A stretch of 64,000 bases of DNA from Athripsodes cinereus (GCA_947579605.1 OX388312.1:2170001-2234000), one strand, 5' to 3'. Positions 46,535 to 57,089 are shown, counted from the first letter of the stretch. Numbers and translations are program-made. Notes: a model not told the origin generated them from the sequence alone.

Positions 46535-46760
46535 TAATCTCCTGCTCTTTTCTGTAAGTATTCAAATGTCCTGTAAATGGCAAATATTCGTAAAACCTCA
46601 CATATATCGACAATAAACATCTTCAATTGAGCTGTGATGGTTCATTTCACCCATTTTGAATGTCGTATTTTTTTGGCACTAAGAGGAAAATTTTCATGTT
46701 TATTACATGCAGGTCGTTCGCTGGCTACCCCACTCGAAGGATATGGCGTGATGGTAGAAG
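46535..46760 (+). repeat. Family-A retroposon, lacks outer 5' box
   Basis: CTCTTTTCTGTAAGTATTCA, AATGTCCTGTAAATGGC, CGTAAAACCTCACATATATC, GGCACTAAGAGG, TGTTTATTACATGCAGG, GCTGGCTACCCCACTCGAAG and GATATGGCGTGATGGTAG. Confidence 0.85.
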
Positions 46761-46951
46761 TTTGTCTTTTTTATGAAGGTTTTTTATTTGGAAAAATGTG
46801 GTTAATCTAATAATTTATATTGTTCATTTTTGACAAACTGTTTCAAAGCTATTTTTCCTTAGTTTATTTTTTATATTTATGCCGTTATTTTCAAATAATT
46901 GCCGGGTGTTCAATTTTTTAAAACATGGTTTTACTGCTACTACTATCACTA

Positions 46952-47197
46952 TACCATCACGGCATATCCCACAAGTGGGGTAGCCAGCGGATCAGCTGTA
47001 TGTAAGAAACATACAAACTGTCCTCTTCGTGCCAGTATAAAATCAAGACATTCAGGATGGGTGGCAAACCTCAACGCTGAATTTAAGATGTAAAATGTCT
47101 TATTTTTTTCGAACACCTGCCTTTTACAGGACACTCGAAAACTTACGCAGAAGAGTGGGAGACCAATTCTTTACCGGGTGCTCCACGGGATAACGGG
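46952..47197 (-). repeat. Family-A retroposon, reference copy (consensus-like)
   Basis: The best-preserved copy. Top strand: ACCATCACGGCATATCCCAC, AAGTGGGGTAGCCAGCGGAT, TCCTCTTCGTGCCAG, GACATTCAGGATGGGTGGCA, GACACTCGAAAACTTACG, AGAGTGGGAGACC and CCGGGTGCTCCACGGG. Two small hairpins lie in the tail: GTATGT-loop-ACATAC and CCCAC-AAG-TGGGG. The sense strand is the minus strand if the LINE junctions at 5.5 and 39 kb set polarity. There are no Pol III boxes that I can see. Confidence 0.9.
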
Positions 47198-47670
47198 TTT
47201 TAACTGTAAAAATATATAATTATTACCTCATGCCATGAATTTAAGATATTGATATGCAACGAAGAAATTCTCAATATAAGATATTTAAAAGTATGAGATA
47301 TAAAAATATAAAGAATGCTTGCTTAGCGAATGTGGAGTTGTGTCACGTCGAATAAACAAAAACAAAAAGATTTTCCAAATTAACTCCGCAATACTAGGCA
47401 AGGGCTCGTTGCATATACAATTCACCAATCATTCGTAACAAAACCAAACAAACGCTCATAATTTTAAGCATTTTAAACTCCAAACATTCATAATAATAAA
47501 TTCACCTCTGCGTTAGCTTATCTCCATCGTAGTTTTTACTATTTCCCTCTTTCGCTGTCTACCACCCTCCATGTATGTTTAGTGTAATGTTACCAACACC
47601 CTACAGAACTATATCGGTCTTAGGAACTATTGGGTATCTGGTATAGGTAGTTTAGGATTGATCTGACATT

Positions 47671-48220
47671 ATATGTGTCGCCACACGATAGTTAGATCAG
47701 CCAGTTAACAAAATGGCTAGGTGGTTAGTAAAATGTCGGCATGGAATTGATTGGCTTTGAATCACAATGAAACGTCAAACGTTCAACATTTTGACAGATT
47801 GTAGCTAGCCCGATTGTTGAAATTTAGTTATTTGCCACTGTAGCGCTGGGATTGAAAAACTTTGCGTTAAATTATAATAATTTGTTATTACTTCGACTCT
47901 ATTTCACTTATATTAATTAACTTTTTATTAAGTTTAATTGAATAATTTATTTGTATTATGTATATATGTCATATTGTTTTTTGATAATGTATTATTATTA
48001 TTTTTTGTCGTGGTTACTCCAGTCTTGTATGGATTTACTTTTTATGTATTTTTCATGTCTCATATATTTTTGTACATGTAAAAGGCTGACGCCGTATATT
48101 TTGTAATAAAAAAAAATAATGCTGCTAGACCTCTGTTAGCAATTGATTTTAATGCCGGCCTTTAACTAATCGCCTAGCTATTCTGATAACTGGCTGATTC
48201 AACAACCTGTCGGCGACATA
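47671..48220. mobile_element. Foldback element F, copy 3, with nested retroposon
   Basis: Left TGTCGCCACACGATAGTTAG then ATCAGCCAGTTAACAAAATG and GCTAGGTGGTTAG; right ACTAATCGCCTAGCTATTCT then GATAACTGGCTGATTCAACA and CCTGTCGGCGACA. The interior CAAACGTTCAACATTTTGAC and GATTGTTGAAATTTAGTT matches copy 1. A ~245-bp poly(A)-ended insert sits before TGCTAGACCTCTGTTAGC. It gives the clearest outer termini (TGTCGCC...GGCGACA). Confidence 0.8.
47872..48118 (+). mobile_element. Poly(A)-ended retroposon inserted in foldback F copy 3
   Basis: Relative to copy 1 the sequence GCGTTAAAxxx..GCTAGACCTC is split by ~245 bp ending AAAAGGCTGACGCCGTATAT then TTTGTAATAAAAAAAAATAA. The AATAAA signal and A-run mark a LINE 3' UTR. 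The clade is not identified. Confidence 0.55.
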
Positions 48221-48548
48221 TGCCCTATTCTTGTCAATAGCATATAATATTTCTCCATGGTTTCCACTATTATGATGGCTCGTATAGGCATTGTGGAGTA
48301 CTACAATAGAATGACAATATTTGTTAAGCCATATCAATCGGTCTTATTCCTTGATGTAGTTTGTTCTTGGTACATTTTTCCTTTTATTGTGTTGTCAATA
48401 ATGTGATTGTATGTAAACAAAATGTCTTTTCTACGCTGATTCATGCATTCATTTATCTCCAATGTTCAATAATGATAGAACATAATATTATAAGGAAATA
48501 TAGAATTATTTTTCATTTTTGAAGTTATTTCGAACTATCCTTCTACGA

Positions 48549-48758
48549 CTATTATACCATCACAGCATATTTTACAAGTGGGGCAGCAATCAAGACCAGT
48601 TACATGTAATAAACATGCAAGCTGTCCTCTCTGTGCCAACAAAAATTAAGACATTTAGGATGGGTGAACAGCTGTCTTTTACACGATACTCGAAAAGTTA
48701 CGGAAAAAAGTGGGGGACCTATTTTGATCAAGTACTCCAAGGAACAATGAACCAACCT
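48549..48758 (-). repeat. Family-A retroposon with internal deletion
   Basis: ACCATCACAGCATATTTTAC, AAGTGGGGCAGCAATC, CATGTAATAAACATGCAAGC, CATTTAGGATGGGTG, then a jump to CTGTCTTTTACACGATACTC and AGTACTCCAAGG. About 60 bp of the middle (CTCATCGCTGAA..) are missing. Confidence 0.8.
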
Positions 48759-49355
48759 CATTCATTAAAATCATCGACGGCTCCTTCCATTGTTGAATAT
48801 TTAAAAAGTCGATGGATTTTTACTTCTTCACTCTTCTAAGCAAAAATTTTGGCCTCGTGGGACGGTCGAGCCACTCAAAAAGACCAAAATATTCCCAATT
48901 AGTTTCCAACAGGAACGGTGTAGTTTAAAGGAAATAATTGAGATTTTTGACATTTTAATGCTGAGAACGACAAAAAGTAATTTACTAATTTTTCAGCTCA
49001 TAAAAACTAAAGACATTTTAACTTGACAGCGACCTCCAACGATAATTCAGTTGGTTTTTTTTTTAATAATCTGTCTTCTAAAATAAACTCAAAATTTGTA
49101 AATAATAGAAACAAAAGTACCTACTTAAAATACGTTGCGAGAAATTGATAATCCTAATAGTAATGATTACATCTCACTTGACATAAAACGTTGTTAAAGG
49201 AAAGAATAAAAACTAACGATAAATAAAATAAAAATAAAGAAAACAGTTTACCAAGATACTCGCTTCCTACCTAATAATAAAAATGGGAATAATAATAAAA
49301 AAAAAGATACAAGCGGAAACAATCAATGTGACACTCAGATATACCTCGCTAGCTA

Positions 49356-49368
49356 CCCCCCCCCCCCC
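49356..49368. repeat. Poly(C)13 run
   Basis: A run of 13 C at AGCTAC13TCTC, possibly inside a drifted tail related to families A/T (GCTACCCC..). Confidence 0.8.
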
Positions 49369-50462
49369 TCTCTTGCTCTAAATCGTCGTGTTCGTATATC
49401 CCGACTGGACAGTGAATCCCAGAAAATTTATGACCAAATTAAATTGTGTGCTTGTCCCATAGTATTTCATATGTTATTATATTACCTCGAACTCACCCTA
49501 ACCTTTGGATATACATATATACTTATACCTAATCTGTATTATAGATAAAAGTTTAGGTGGCGATATTATTATTGTTATTGTTTTATGGACTTTATATCAA
49601 ACAAAAAAAAAGCGGTCCTAAAGATATTGTCAGTAGTGCACTTTAAATAAAATTTCTTATTTTCGTTTGCATTATATTATGGTATATTTTACAAATAAGG
49701 TAGTCGGTGCGTTCACCGTATCCAGAACACTTTCTCTGAGCTAATATAGATAGAAATATTTTATGACTACTGATTTATTCAGGTTACTCTAAAAATTAAG
49801 CTAAAAAGAATGGGAAATATAATACATAATTATATATTCTAGAACTTTATGCGTGATTGTACATCGACTCCCTGTTTCATATTGATAAGTTTTAATTATT
49901 ATTTCGAAAAATGATTAATTTTCACCTTTTCCTTGTAAATGTTTTTGTGTGAAATGCGGTGATATATTAGAAATGTCTTTTGTACACTATACCACACTAT
50001 TTCTGTCAACGGAATAAAAATAATGTTTTTCAATTTACTTCCCCCTTACATGTACTCTTTTCTCAATATAACAAAGAGTGTTTATGTCCTGTTGATAAGT
50101 ACGCTTATATTCGCAAAACTAGGTCAAAACCCGGCTGTTCTCAAGAAATTGTCGATAAATTAATAATTCAATTCAATGCAATGATTTTTTTTTATTAAAA
50201 GAATATGCAGAATTAGATATTCATTTTGTATACGATTAAGTATTTTAAAACTGAGAAGTAAAGAAAGTTGTATGATACATACAATTATGAAAACAGAAAA
50301 CAATATTACATAAGGCAAAAACGATTAAAATTTACCAAAATATTTTTGATTTGGAATCGAAAGTGGATAAATCCAAAAATGTCATTTTAAGTATTACTCA
50401 ACAGATCTTCATCTGCGCAATCAAAACTTTTTGCAAACTCTCTTAATTAAGTAGAAAAAAAA

Positions 50463-50768
50463 GAAATCCTTTAAAACATTAATGTTGTTAACCAAAGGTA
50501 CTTGTTGGAAGTCCATTTCAAGATAATTGAAAAAAAAAACACAATATGTAGTTAACTTCCAAATGACTTTATTAACTTCGCGCACTAGTATTCGGAGACT
50601 CTCGTCTCCATCATCAGGCGATAAGTAAAAAACTTAGTAAAAAACTTTTTTACTTATCGCCTGATGATGGAGACGAGAGTCTCCGAATACTAGTACGCGA
50701 AGTTAATAAAGTCATTTGGAAGTTAACTACATATTGTGTTTTTTTTTCAATTATCTTGAAATCCTTTA
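50463..50768 (+). mobile_element. Hairpin retroposon H5 with 11-bp duplication and hammerhead-like core
   Basis: GAAATCCTTTA at 50463-50473 and 50758-50768 flanks a 284-bp insert. Positions 50515-50762 form an inverted repeat with arms of about 115 bp. Each arm carries CGCCTGATGATGGAGACGAG then AGTCTCCGAATAC (right arm direct, left arm reversed). GGAGAC-GAGA-GTCTCC is a perfect 6-bp stem with a GNRA loop between CTGATGA and GAA, the layout of a hammerhead ribozyme core as found in Penelope-like elements and retrozymes. The extra T after CTGATGA and GAAT for GAAA make activity doubtful. The left 40 bp (AAACATTAATGTTGTTAACC..) are unique. Confidence 0.75.
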
Positions 50769-52134
50769 TCTTAGACTGGTTTTAGTGCACTTTACTCATG
50801 GTTTTTTAAACATCCCACCAAATCCTGTTTCAAACCATTATGTTCGACATCTTTAGAGGTATAAATACACACACACAAACATACATATTTTCAAATGGAC
50901 TCGAATATTTATTAGCTTCGCAATATATTCTTCTCAGATCGCGTGCTCTTCCACTAAATGATTTATTTTATCTTATTAAATTCTCGTTTTTCTTATCTAT
51001 ACACCACGTCTTTCACTATTTTATCCTCACAATCTCTTTCATTGCACCTTTTGGTCCTCTTTCATTCAACTTTTCTATCTTCTATCTCTTTTGTCTACGT
51101 TGAAATTATTTGTATACATGCGGCAGTATATCACATGCTTCATCTATGAAATTAACTCCGTGATTCTTATGGATATCCATGCGGGGAAAGTCAATAATAC
51201 CTTTGCCAAATCACCATCTAGTGTTTTTGCTAAATACATTCCTTCCGTTCTTTTGTTCGTTTTTAAATATCGTACTCCCATTTAAATTTTATTCTCTAAA
51301 TGTTCTATTTTTAAAATTATCTCTACCACTCATATTTATTTTGTTACTGATGTTTGTATAAAAAACAAATATTATTTCATTCATCGTTTATTTAATGAGT
51401 GAATTGTTGTACAAAATTTTAGTTAAATCGCGGGTTCATTGTTTATTTATCTATCACAAGATTTTTTTATAACTATTTTCAAATTTTTACTTCCATTCTG
51501 TTTAAAAAAAAATTTGAAAAAATACCAGATACCTTCAAATATGTATATTTCTTTAAATTTAGTATGGTTTTTGAAACAATGTAAATAATTTTAGTTTTTT
51601 ATTACATTTTTACTAACCCCACGCACCTAGTTTTTAATTTTCAATATTTGATTCATTAAATTTTTCTATTTAACTTTGTATAGGTACAAATAGTTTGCCT
51701 GAATTCGTTAATATTGATGGGCGCTCAATAAATTTTAAAATGTAACAGTGAAATTTTTATTTCTTTTTATTTGAAGATGTGAGTTAAAAATTATGATCCG
51801 TACTGTATTTTTTACAGGGACGAACTTCGTATATTTTTATCAATCAATTATTTATTAATATCTTAATATCGATTAAAAATATATCTGACAGCTTTCTATT
51901 TTGCTCAGATCTTCAAATAAAATTAAAAATTCATATTTGGCGTCTATCAAATGTTTCTTTTATAAAGATTCAAATAAAAAAAATATTACAATAAAGTTTC
52001 ATAAATTTAAGTGTTTTTTTCTTTTTTAAACATAGTATTTTTTGTCCAGGTCCGTGTTCAAATTAAAAATTACAAAACATATATTTTTAATATAATTTTA
52101 TTAAAATAGTATCAATATATAGAGCGCCCACCAA

Positions 52135-52184
52135 TACTAACACCGTTGTGTCTCTAACCACAGTAACTGTCTACCACTCCGCAG
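52135..52184 (+). other. dac: Tandem 3' splice sites with two branch-point motifs
   Basis: TACTAAC at 52135-52141 matches the strongest branch-point consensus and lies about 23 nt before an AG ending at 52163 (CTCTAACCACAG). A second branch-like CTCTAAC at 52152-52158 lies about 27 nt before the AG ending at 52184 (CCACTCCGCAG). The two acceptors are 21 nt apart, so both keep the reading frame. The downstream site gives the junction expected from other Dachshund proteins (SSRPGRPPKR). The upstream site would add seven residues (SNCLPLR) if the preceding exon ends in AG. Which one is used cannot be told from sequence. Confidence 0.75.
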
Positions 52185-52324
52185 CTCCAGGCCCGGTAGG
52201 CCGCCGAAGCGCGCCCCCTTGGGATTGTCACTGGCGGCGGCCCACCTGCCTGCTGGACATCCTTTCAAGAAGCACCGGCTGGAGAATGGAGAGTACTCGC
52301 CATACGAAAATGGACACCTTGGCG
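52185..52324 (+). CDS. dac: dachshund internal coding exon (post-DD1 segment)
   Basis: This exon encodes part of Dachshund, a nuclear Ski/Sno-family transcriptional cofactor of the retinal-determination network (with eyeless, eyes absent and sine oculis) that also patterns legs and mushroom bodies. The first base completes a codon begun in the previous exon (AG|C = Ser if the junction is conserved). Then 46 codons run from SRPGRPPKRAPLGLSLAA through HPFKKHRLENGEY to YENGHLG, and the last G opens the next codon. SRPGRPPKR is the basic segment that directly follows the DD1 (DachBox-N) domain in fly and vertebrate Dach proteins; the KKHRLENG..YENGHLG part resembles insect Dac. The exon is strikingly GC-rich (roughly 60% by eye) against AT-rich surroundings and has no in-frame stop. 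Start is set by CCGCAG|C and end by GGCG|GTAAGT. The identification is from memory of the family, not a search. DD1 itself and the C-terminal DD2 coiled coil are not in the window. Confidence 0.9.
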
Positions 52325-52330
52325 GTAAGT
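52325..52330 (+). other. dac: 5' splice donor of the dac exon
   Basis: GTAAGT directly after GGCG is a perfect donor consensus. It leaves the reading frame one base into a codon. Confidence 0.85.
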
Positions 52331-52849
52331 CGAGCACTTTATTTTTTTATAATTCTATTTTTAAATTACACTTATCTTTGATTTATATGTGAATTCATTT
52401 TTACGTATTCGTCCGATTTTCGTAATGTCAAACTTGTTGAAATAAGTAAGAAAAAAATATATATAAGATTAATATCGAAGCAACGTTTATCTTTTAAAAA
52501 TTAACTTTAGTCTCAACATAAATATAACATGCAAACCCTCTTTTCCCTACTTCAATCAAGCCGAGTTAAATTGGGCAAGAAACATAGTTATTTTTAACAA
52601 TAACGTAAAAAAATGTTTCCCACATATAACAAAAATATGTCATAATTTGTTATATAGATAAACAATTTCTCCCAGAATCCTATCAATATATTTCCCACGA
52701 GAGAGGTAGCAAGTGAATACGCTTTATAGGACAATGCACAAATTATAAGTAAATAATCAACACGGGTGACATCTATTATTAATCTTCCGGATAACTAACG
52801 AGTTTATAATATTGTAATCAAACAAACATTCAACAAAAGTTAATTAGAA

Positions 52850-53180
52850 ATGTTGTTATAATTCATTCATTTGTAAATAATTCATTTCCAAGTCTACCGA
52901 TGTCAGTGTTACTGCCGCTTCCAAGAGTCCCCAAAACAAATGTGACAGTGAAACTCTATTACGGGATAAACAGATTTCCCGCCATGTCGCTGTTGTGCCT
53001 TCACAGTCATAATGATTAATGGTTGCGTCCTGCATTATTAATCTCCGATTTAAAGTTAACTTAACTGAGGGATGATGATTTGTACTATTATTATTAGTAT
53101 TTACTCTCGTTTTGAGATAATGCAGGCGCCCTGAAACGAATGTCACTAATTTCTGCTTTCCTGACTACGGTTCTGTCGGA
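52850..53180. promoter_or_regulatory. Unique mixed-composition block near the dac exon
   Basis: Begins 530 bp after the exon donor. It holds GGTTGCGTCCTGCATTATTA, AATGATTAATGG, TACGGGATAAACAG and CGCTGTTGTGCC with no repeat similarity. Candidate enhancer by composition and position only. Confidence 0.2.
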
Positions 53181-55529
53181 GTGAAAAATGTTTTGTCTTA
53201 TTTTTGTGACATTTCGATTTTATTCCAATTTTTAACTTTACAACTATATTCCAGTCTTTAACTATATCATATCTTTAATGCACAGTTCAAAAGTATTATT
53301 GTATGATTTTACATAATGTAGATTCATGTTTGAAAAAGGGAAATAGTGAACATGTCTGCTCTGAAATAGTGAATCCTAAAAATTGACAGTCAGTAAGCAC
53401 AGAACCGCTCAAAAACCAAATGAAACTTCTAATTTTTTTATCACTTCCCGTCCTTTTTTATTTTGCGCGTACAAGTTTTGGTACTAGTATAAGAAATGAA
53501 ATCTTCGCGATATATTTTTTGATACTTGTGTACCGAAATGCTTAAATATTGGTTTTGTAGAAAAAACAGTATAAATACCCCGCATGACCTAGTTCTTCTC
53601 AGACACTACGCCCCAATTAACCCATGCCAAATATTGAACATTTCCAAACCTGTCTGCTCTAAATGCTCTTATTTTCCTGTCAACGTTTGGAAATGTTTCA
53701 ACCGGAGACGAGAAAATTCTTTACACCTACCTATTTTTTTTTTCTTAACCATTTTTTCAAAATCTGTAACAGCTGTTGACGAATATAAAGTTCTCAGTAA
53801 CAATTGTTAACTAGAAATACAAACTTTTTCTGCACAAATATTTGTGTTGAATATATTTTTTTGTTAAGTAACCTGAAGTAAAACCTTTCATTTTTTTCTG
53901 AAAAAATCGTTGTGTGATTGTTTGATTATTATTTATATATGGTTCTATGAGGTAACCATGAAATCCACTGTATTTAACATTCTCTTCTTGCCGAAAATGT
54001 CATTAATCAGTTATTAATACTTAACAACAGTAAAATTGAAAAAAAGGTATTTAATTTAGAACGTTGCTTTTAAAACTGGTTCACCAGGTAGAAATGTTTG
54101 AATTATAATCATTATCTGATGCTACGTATGTGCAAGCACGGAGCATTCCAAGGATACTACAGAATATGACGATGTCTGCCGATGCAGAATGATGATGTGG
54201 AGAACCACCAGAATAAGCAGCAATTGTAGGTACCCAAAAGATAATAGTTATGCAAGATCACGAGTCTAATTGCTGAAATTCTCCCTCACCCACGATACTA
54301 CAACAATCCTTCGCGACCGTCGCAATATTTACATGTAATGGGGCGTCCCCCAAGGGAGGTAGGCAGGTCCGATTGAAGAGTTGTTTTTTTTTCTTCGATA
54401 CACTGTATTCCAATTTCGCCCTTTTTTGTAATTATTTTATAGCGCGGGACTATTTAGTAATTTTTATTTTGGAATAGATGTAGGTATATTTATCAATACC
54501 ATTGGAATGTATAGAAAAAGACTAAAGAGAGTTTTTATTGTGGGGAGTAGACAACTATTTTCTTAGTTTTAATGCACATTTGCAAGTGTATTAGGCATTC
54601 GTATATATTTTTCTTTAACTGAAGTTGGCCCTGTATTTACGATGATTGATCACATCTTTTACTCTTATGATTCACAATATTTAATCTCTTTAAGTAGGTA
54701 TATATTTCTTTTTCTTTGCCTACCCTGAAGATTACTCACTTCCTTATCATATTTCACGCATTCTTTGTAATATCATTCATTTTTTTTTTATCAAAATTAA
54801 TGAATGTTCATTTTATAAAAAAAGAGAAATGATAGGTACCTACACTATATAAAATTAAGAATCACTGGCAATTTGTATTGTTTAATTTTTATGACACAAA
54901 AAAAATATGAATTCTTAATACTATCTAGGTTCTCCCATTTTAAGAAGTTCTATCTACAAATTTTCCAATTATTTGGATGATTATCTTCACAATACCCTAT
55001 TTTTACGACAAAGACATCAGAACATTTTAGGTCTGTTTGAGAAAAATTTATCCTATTGGGACTGAATCATTCCGAATGGAGGAAACATGTTTCCACTCTG
55101 TGAGGTTGAGTAAAATATTAAAGGATGATAAAAAAACAATAACAGCACAAAACATCCTCTCTGTGCTACTAAAAAGGGGTATTTAGAATGAACAAATACT
55201 ATCAAAAAATAATGTAAATATATACTTTTTTGATAATGAATAAAAATAATTTTAAAACATGTCACAATTTGATGAATTGCTTTTCGTGAGATGTTCGTAA
55301 AGTAACGCCTGAATCTAGGTGATTATTTCGCTATGACGGTTTGTTTATTTCTATTTTAATGGGACTTATCATCCCTCCCCATTCCCCATAAGGTTCTTGC
55401 ATCACACCCCAATTACACTCTCAGTAGATTCCCTCATAAATAACTCCAAGAGAATGAATTCAATAAGTTTAATATTTAATTTTATAGAAATAATTATAAT
55501 GCATATAATTATTTCTTCTTGTTCGAGTG

Positions 55530-55655
55530 TCAAATAAAACCCCCAACGTCGAATATCACTCTGACGTAGGCCTCCTTGCCCTTGTCTTTAGAATGTCGAA
55601 TGATAGTTTCTTCCGTCTTATAAGGTTCCGTCTCAAATGGCCTGAATAACTTTTA
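55530..55655 (-). pseudogene. Coding-like segment, unidentified
   Basis: The minus-strand frame after AAAGTTATTCAG| reads PFETEPYKTEETIIRHSKDK then GKEAYVRVIFDVGGFI and TGA at 55530-55532. It is about 37 codons of protein-like composition in AT-rich DNA, followed by an AAGAAGAAATAA stretch like LINE simple tails. I cannot name the protein. It may be a 5'-truncated retroposon or retrocopy, or a small terminal exon of a nested gene. Confidence 0.3.
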
Positions 55656-56790
55656 GAATATGATTAACAATCACACTTCTGAAAAAATAAATGAGAATAC
55701 AGTTTTCAACATCTGATTGTGTTTCATTCAATTCACCAAAAAATGTTTAAAATTTGGTGGAAGCTACGAGTTTTGTACAGGATACAACTTTTCGCGTTCG
55801 TTCCTCTCTCCTTACTCTACAAAGAATGCAGCCTGAAGGGATGTATAAGTAGAAAAGTAAATTCAAAGAAATTTTATTTTAACCCTTTCAACACAACAGT
55901 GTATATTAAATTTAAAAACGTCAACCAAAAAATAAATTACTTCTCAATATGAATAATAATAATAATATTAATTTTACTTGTACAAGGTACTAAATAAACA
56001 TTTGTATTTGATCCTATGACGAACCGATGACAGCATTAACAATAATAATAATATGACAGCGGAAGACGATGACTGGGGGGGAGGAGGAGGTTGTGAACTC
56101 CCCAATCCCTCCAGGGAAGCGAGGGTGGTTTGTAATCCTTTTTTGGAAAGGGGTAAATAGAACCGACTATGATAATGTTGATGATTAACCCTTTTCGAAT
56201 GAATAAGAGTATTTTGTTTATTGTAAATAATTTCATGTCTGTAACTACTTTCTATCTATTCACGATAATATTTTAAATAGCTGAATAATTAATGTTGATT
56301 TAAATAAAGTATTTCTGTATGTATTAGAGTATTATTTATAAGAGAGTGTTAAAAACCTTATAGTTCAGGAGGTGCAATGATTCTTGAATGGGATATTGTG
56401 GTTGTTTTTACACAAAACGGAACATCTTAAAAAAAACTTTAGATGTTATTACTATTAGTAATAAAGTTTTAGTAAACGATTTCGCTAACGCGCACTGCGA
56501 AGGGTTAGTAAAAAATGTATCATTTTTAATATGTAGACAAACTTACAAAAAATAGTTTGAGTATTTCAAACAGTAAACTTCTAAATACAAAACAATTTCT
56601 TCCAGTCAATCGTAATAATCAATATTATTCGTAAATTTATAAGCACACAAAACCTAAAATAACATAACATAATCAAAGAAAATAATATTTCTATCCTTAT
56701 ACTCAGATTTTCTGTACTGTATAATGCATGTGTAATATTTAACCCTCTAAAAGCGAGCGTGTGCGAGTTAGATCGGTTGTCGTCCTCACG

Positions 56791-56800
56791 CCCCCCCCCC
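56791..56800. repeat. Poly(C)10 run
   Basis: C10 after CCTCACG. Confidence 0.8.
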
Positions 56801-57089
56801 TTTCCTAAACCATAAGCAGAAACAATTTTCAACACCACACTCAACAAAAGTATAGAATATTATTAATAATAATAATTTTGTACACACCTTTCTAAAACAT
56901 ACAATACATGTATTTATTACTTATACCTACGTCTATGGATTTGTGTATGCTTCGAAGGATTCGATTAGGTATGTTTTGCGAATTAGATCACTGTTCTTAT
57001 TAGTTCTAAATTCTTACACATAGTATTCTGAAGGTGTCATTTTTTGATAGCGATTTTGTGTAATGTGAATACTACTTGTACTACTACTA

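Larger units (their letters stand above)
1..52184 (+). other. dac: Inferred dachshund intron (upstream part, >52 kb)
   Basis: No convincing host exon was found before 52185, and the exon there starts within a codon, so this is read as intron 5' of it. I looked for the DD1 domain that should precede the SRPGRPPKR segment and did not see it, so that exon lies beyond the left edge. Stretches over 300 bp where I recognise nothing beyond AT-rich unique-looking DNA include 450-1030, 1250-2280, 2880-3540, 3850-5260, 7000-7680, 8560-9890, 10080-10900, 14720-15415, 16490-17330, 18300-19435, 24060-25100, 28960-30100, 33660-34560, 34820-35975, 37950-39030, 39430-40435, 41720-42340, 42750-43540, 43950-44680, 46000-46250 and 48760-50460. 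The intron call is inference from the exon, not direct evidence of transcription. Confidence 0.75.

Noticed and set aside
47671..47760. Foldback F copies as one segmental duplication
   Set aside because: Flanking sequences of the three copies differ completely; only the element is shared, so separate insertions are more likely.
52137..52337. Minus-strand 66-codon open frame across the dac exon
   Set aside because: Shadow of the real plus-strand exon; splice sites, codon sense and family match all favour the plus strand.
53526..53810. 94-codon plus-strand frame 1.2 kb after the dac exon
   Set aside because: No acceptor in phase, composition rich in Cys/Phe/Asn as expected by chance, and no resemblance to Dachshund C-terminal regions.
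54165..54232. Possible next dac exon: ATGCAG| then AATGATGATGTGGAGAACCA..CAGCAATT|GTAGGT
   Set aside because: The preceding exon leaves one base (G) of a codon, giving GAA then TGA, an immediate stop; the peptide in other frames resembles nothing in Dachshund.
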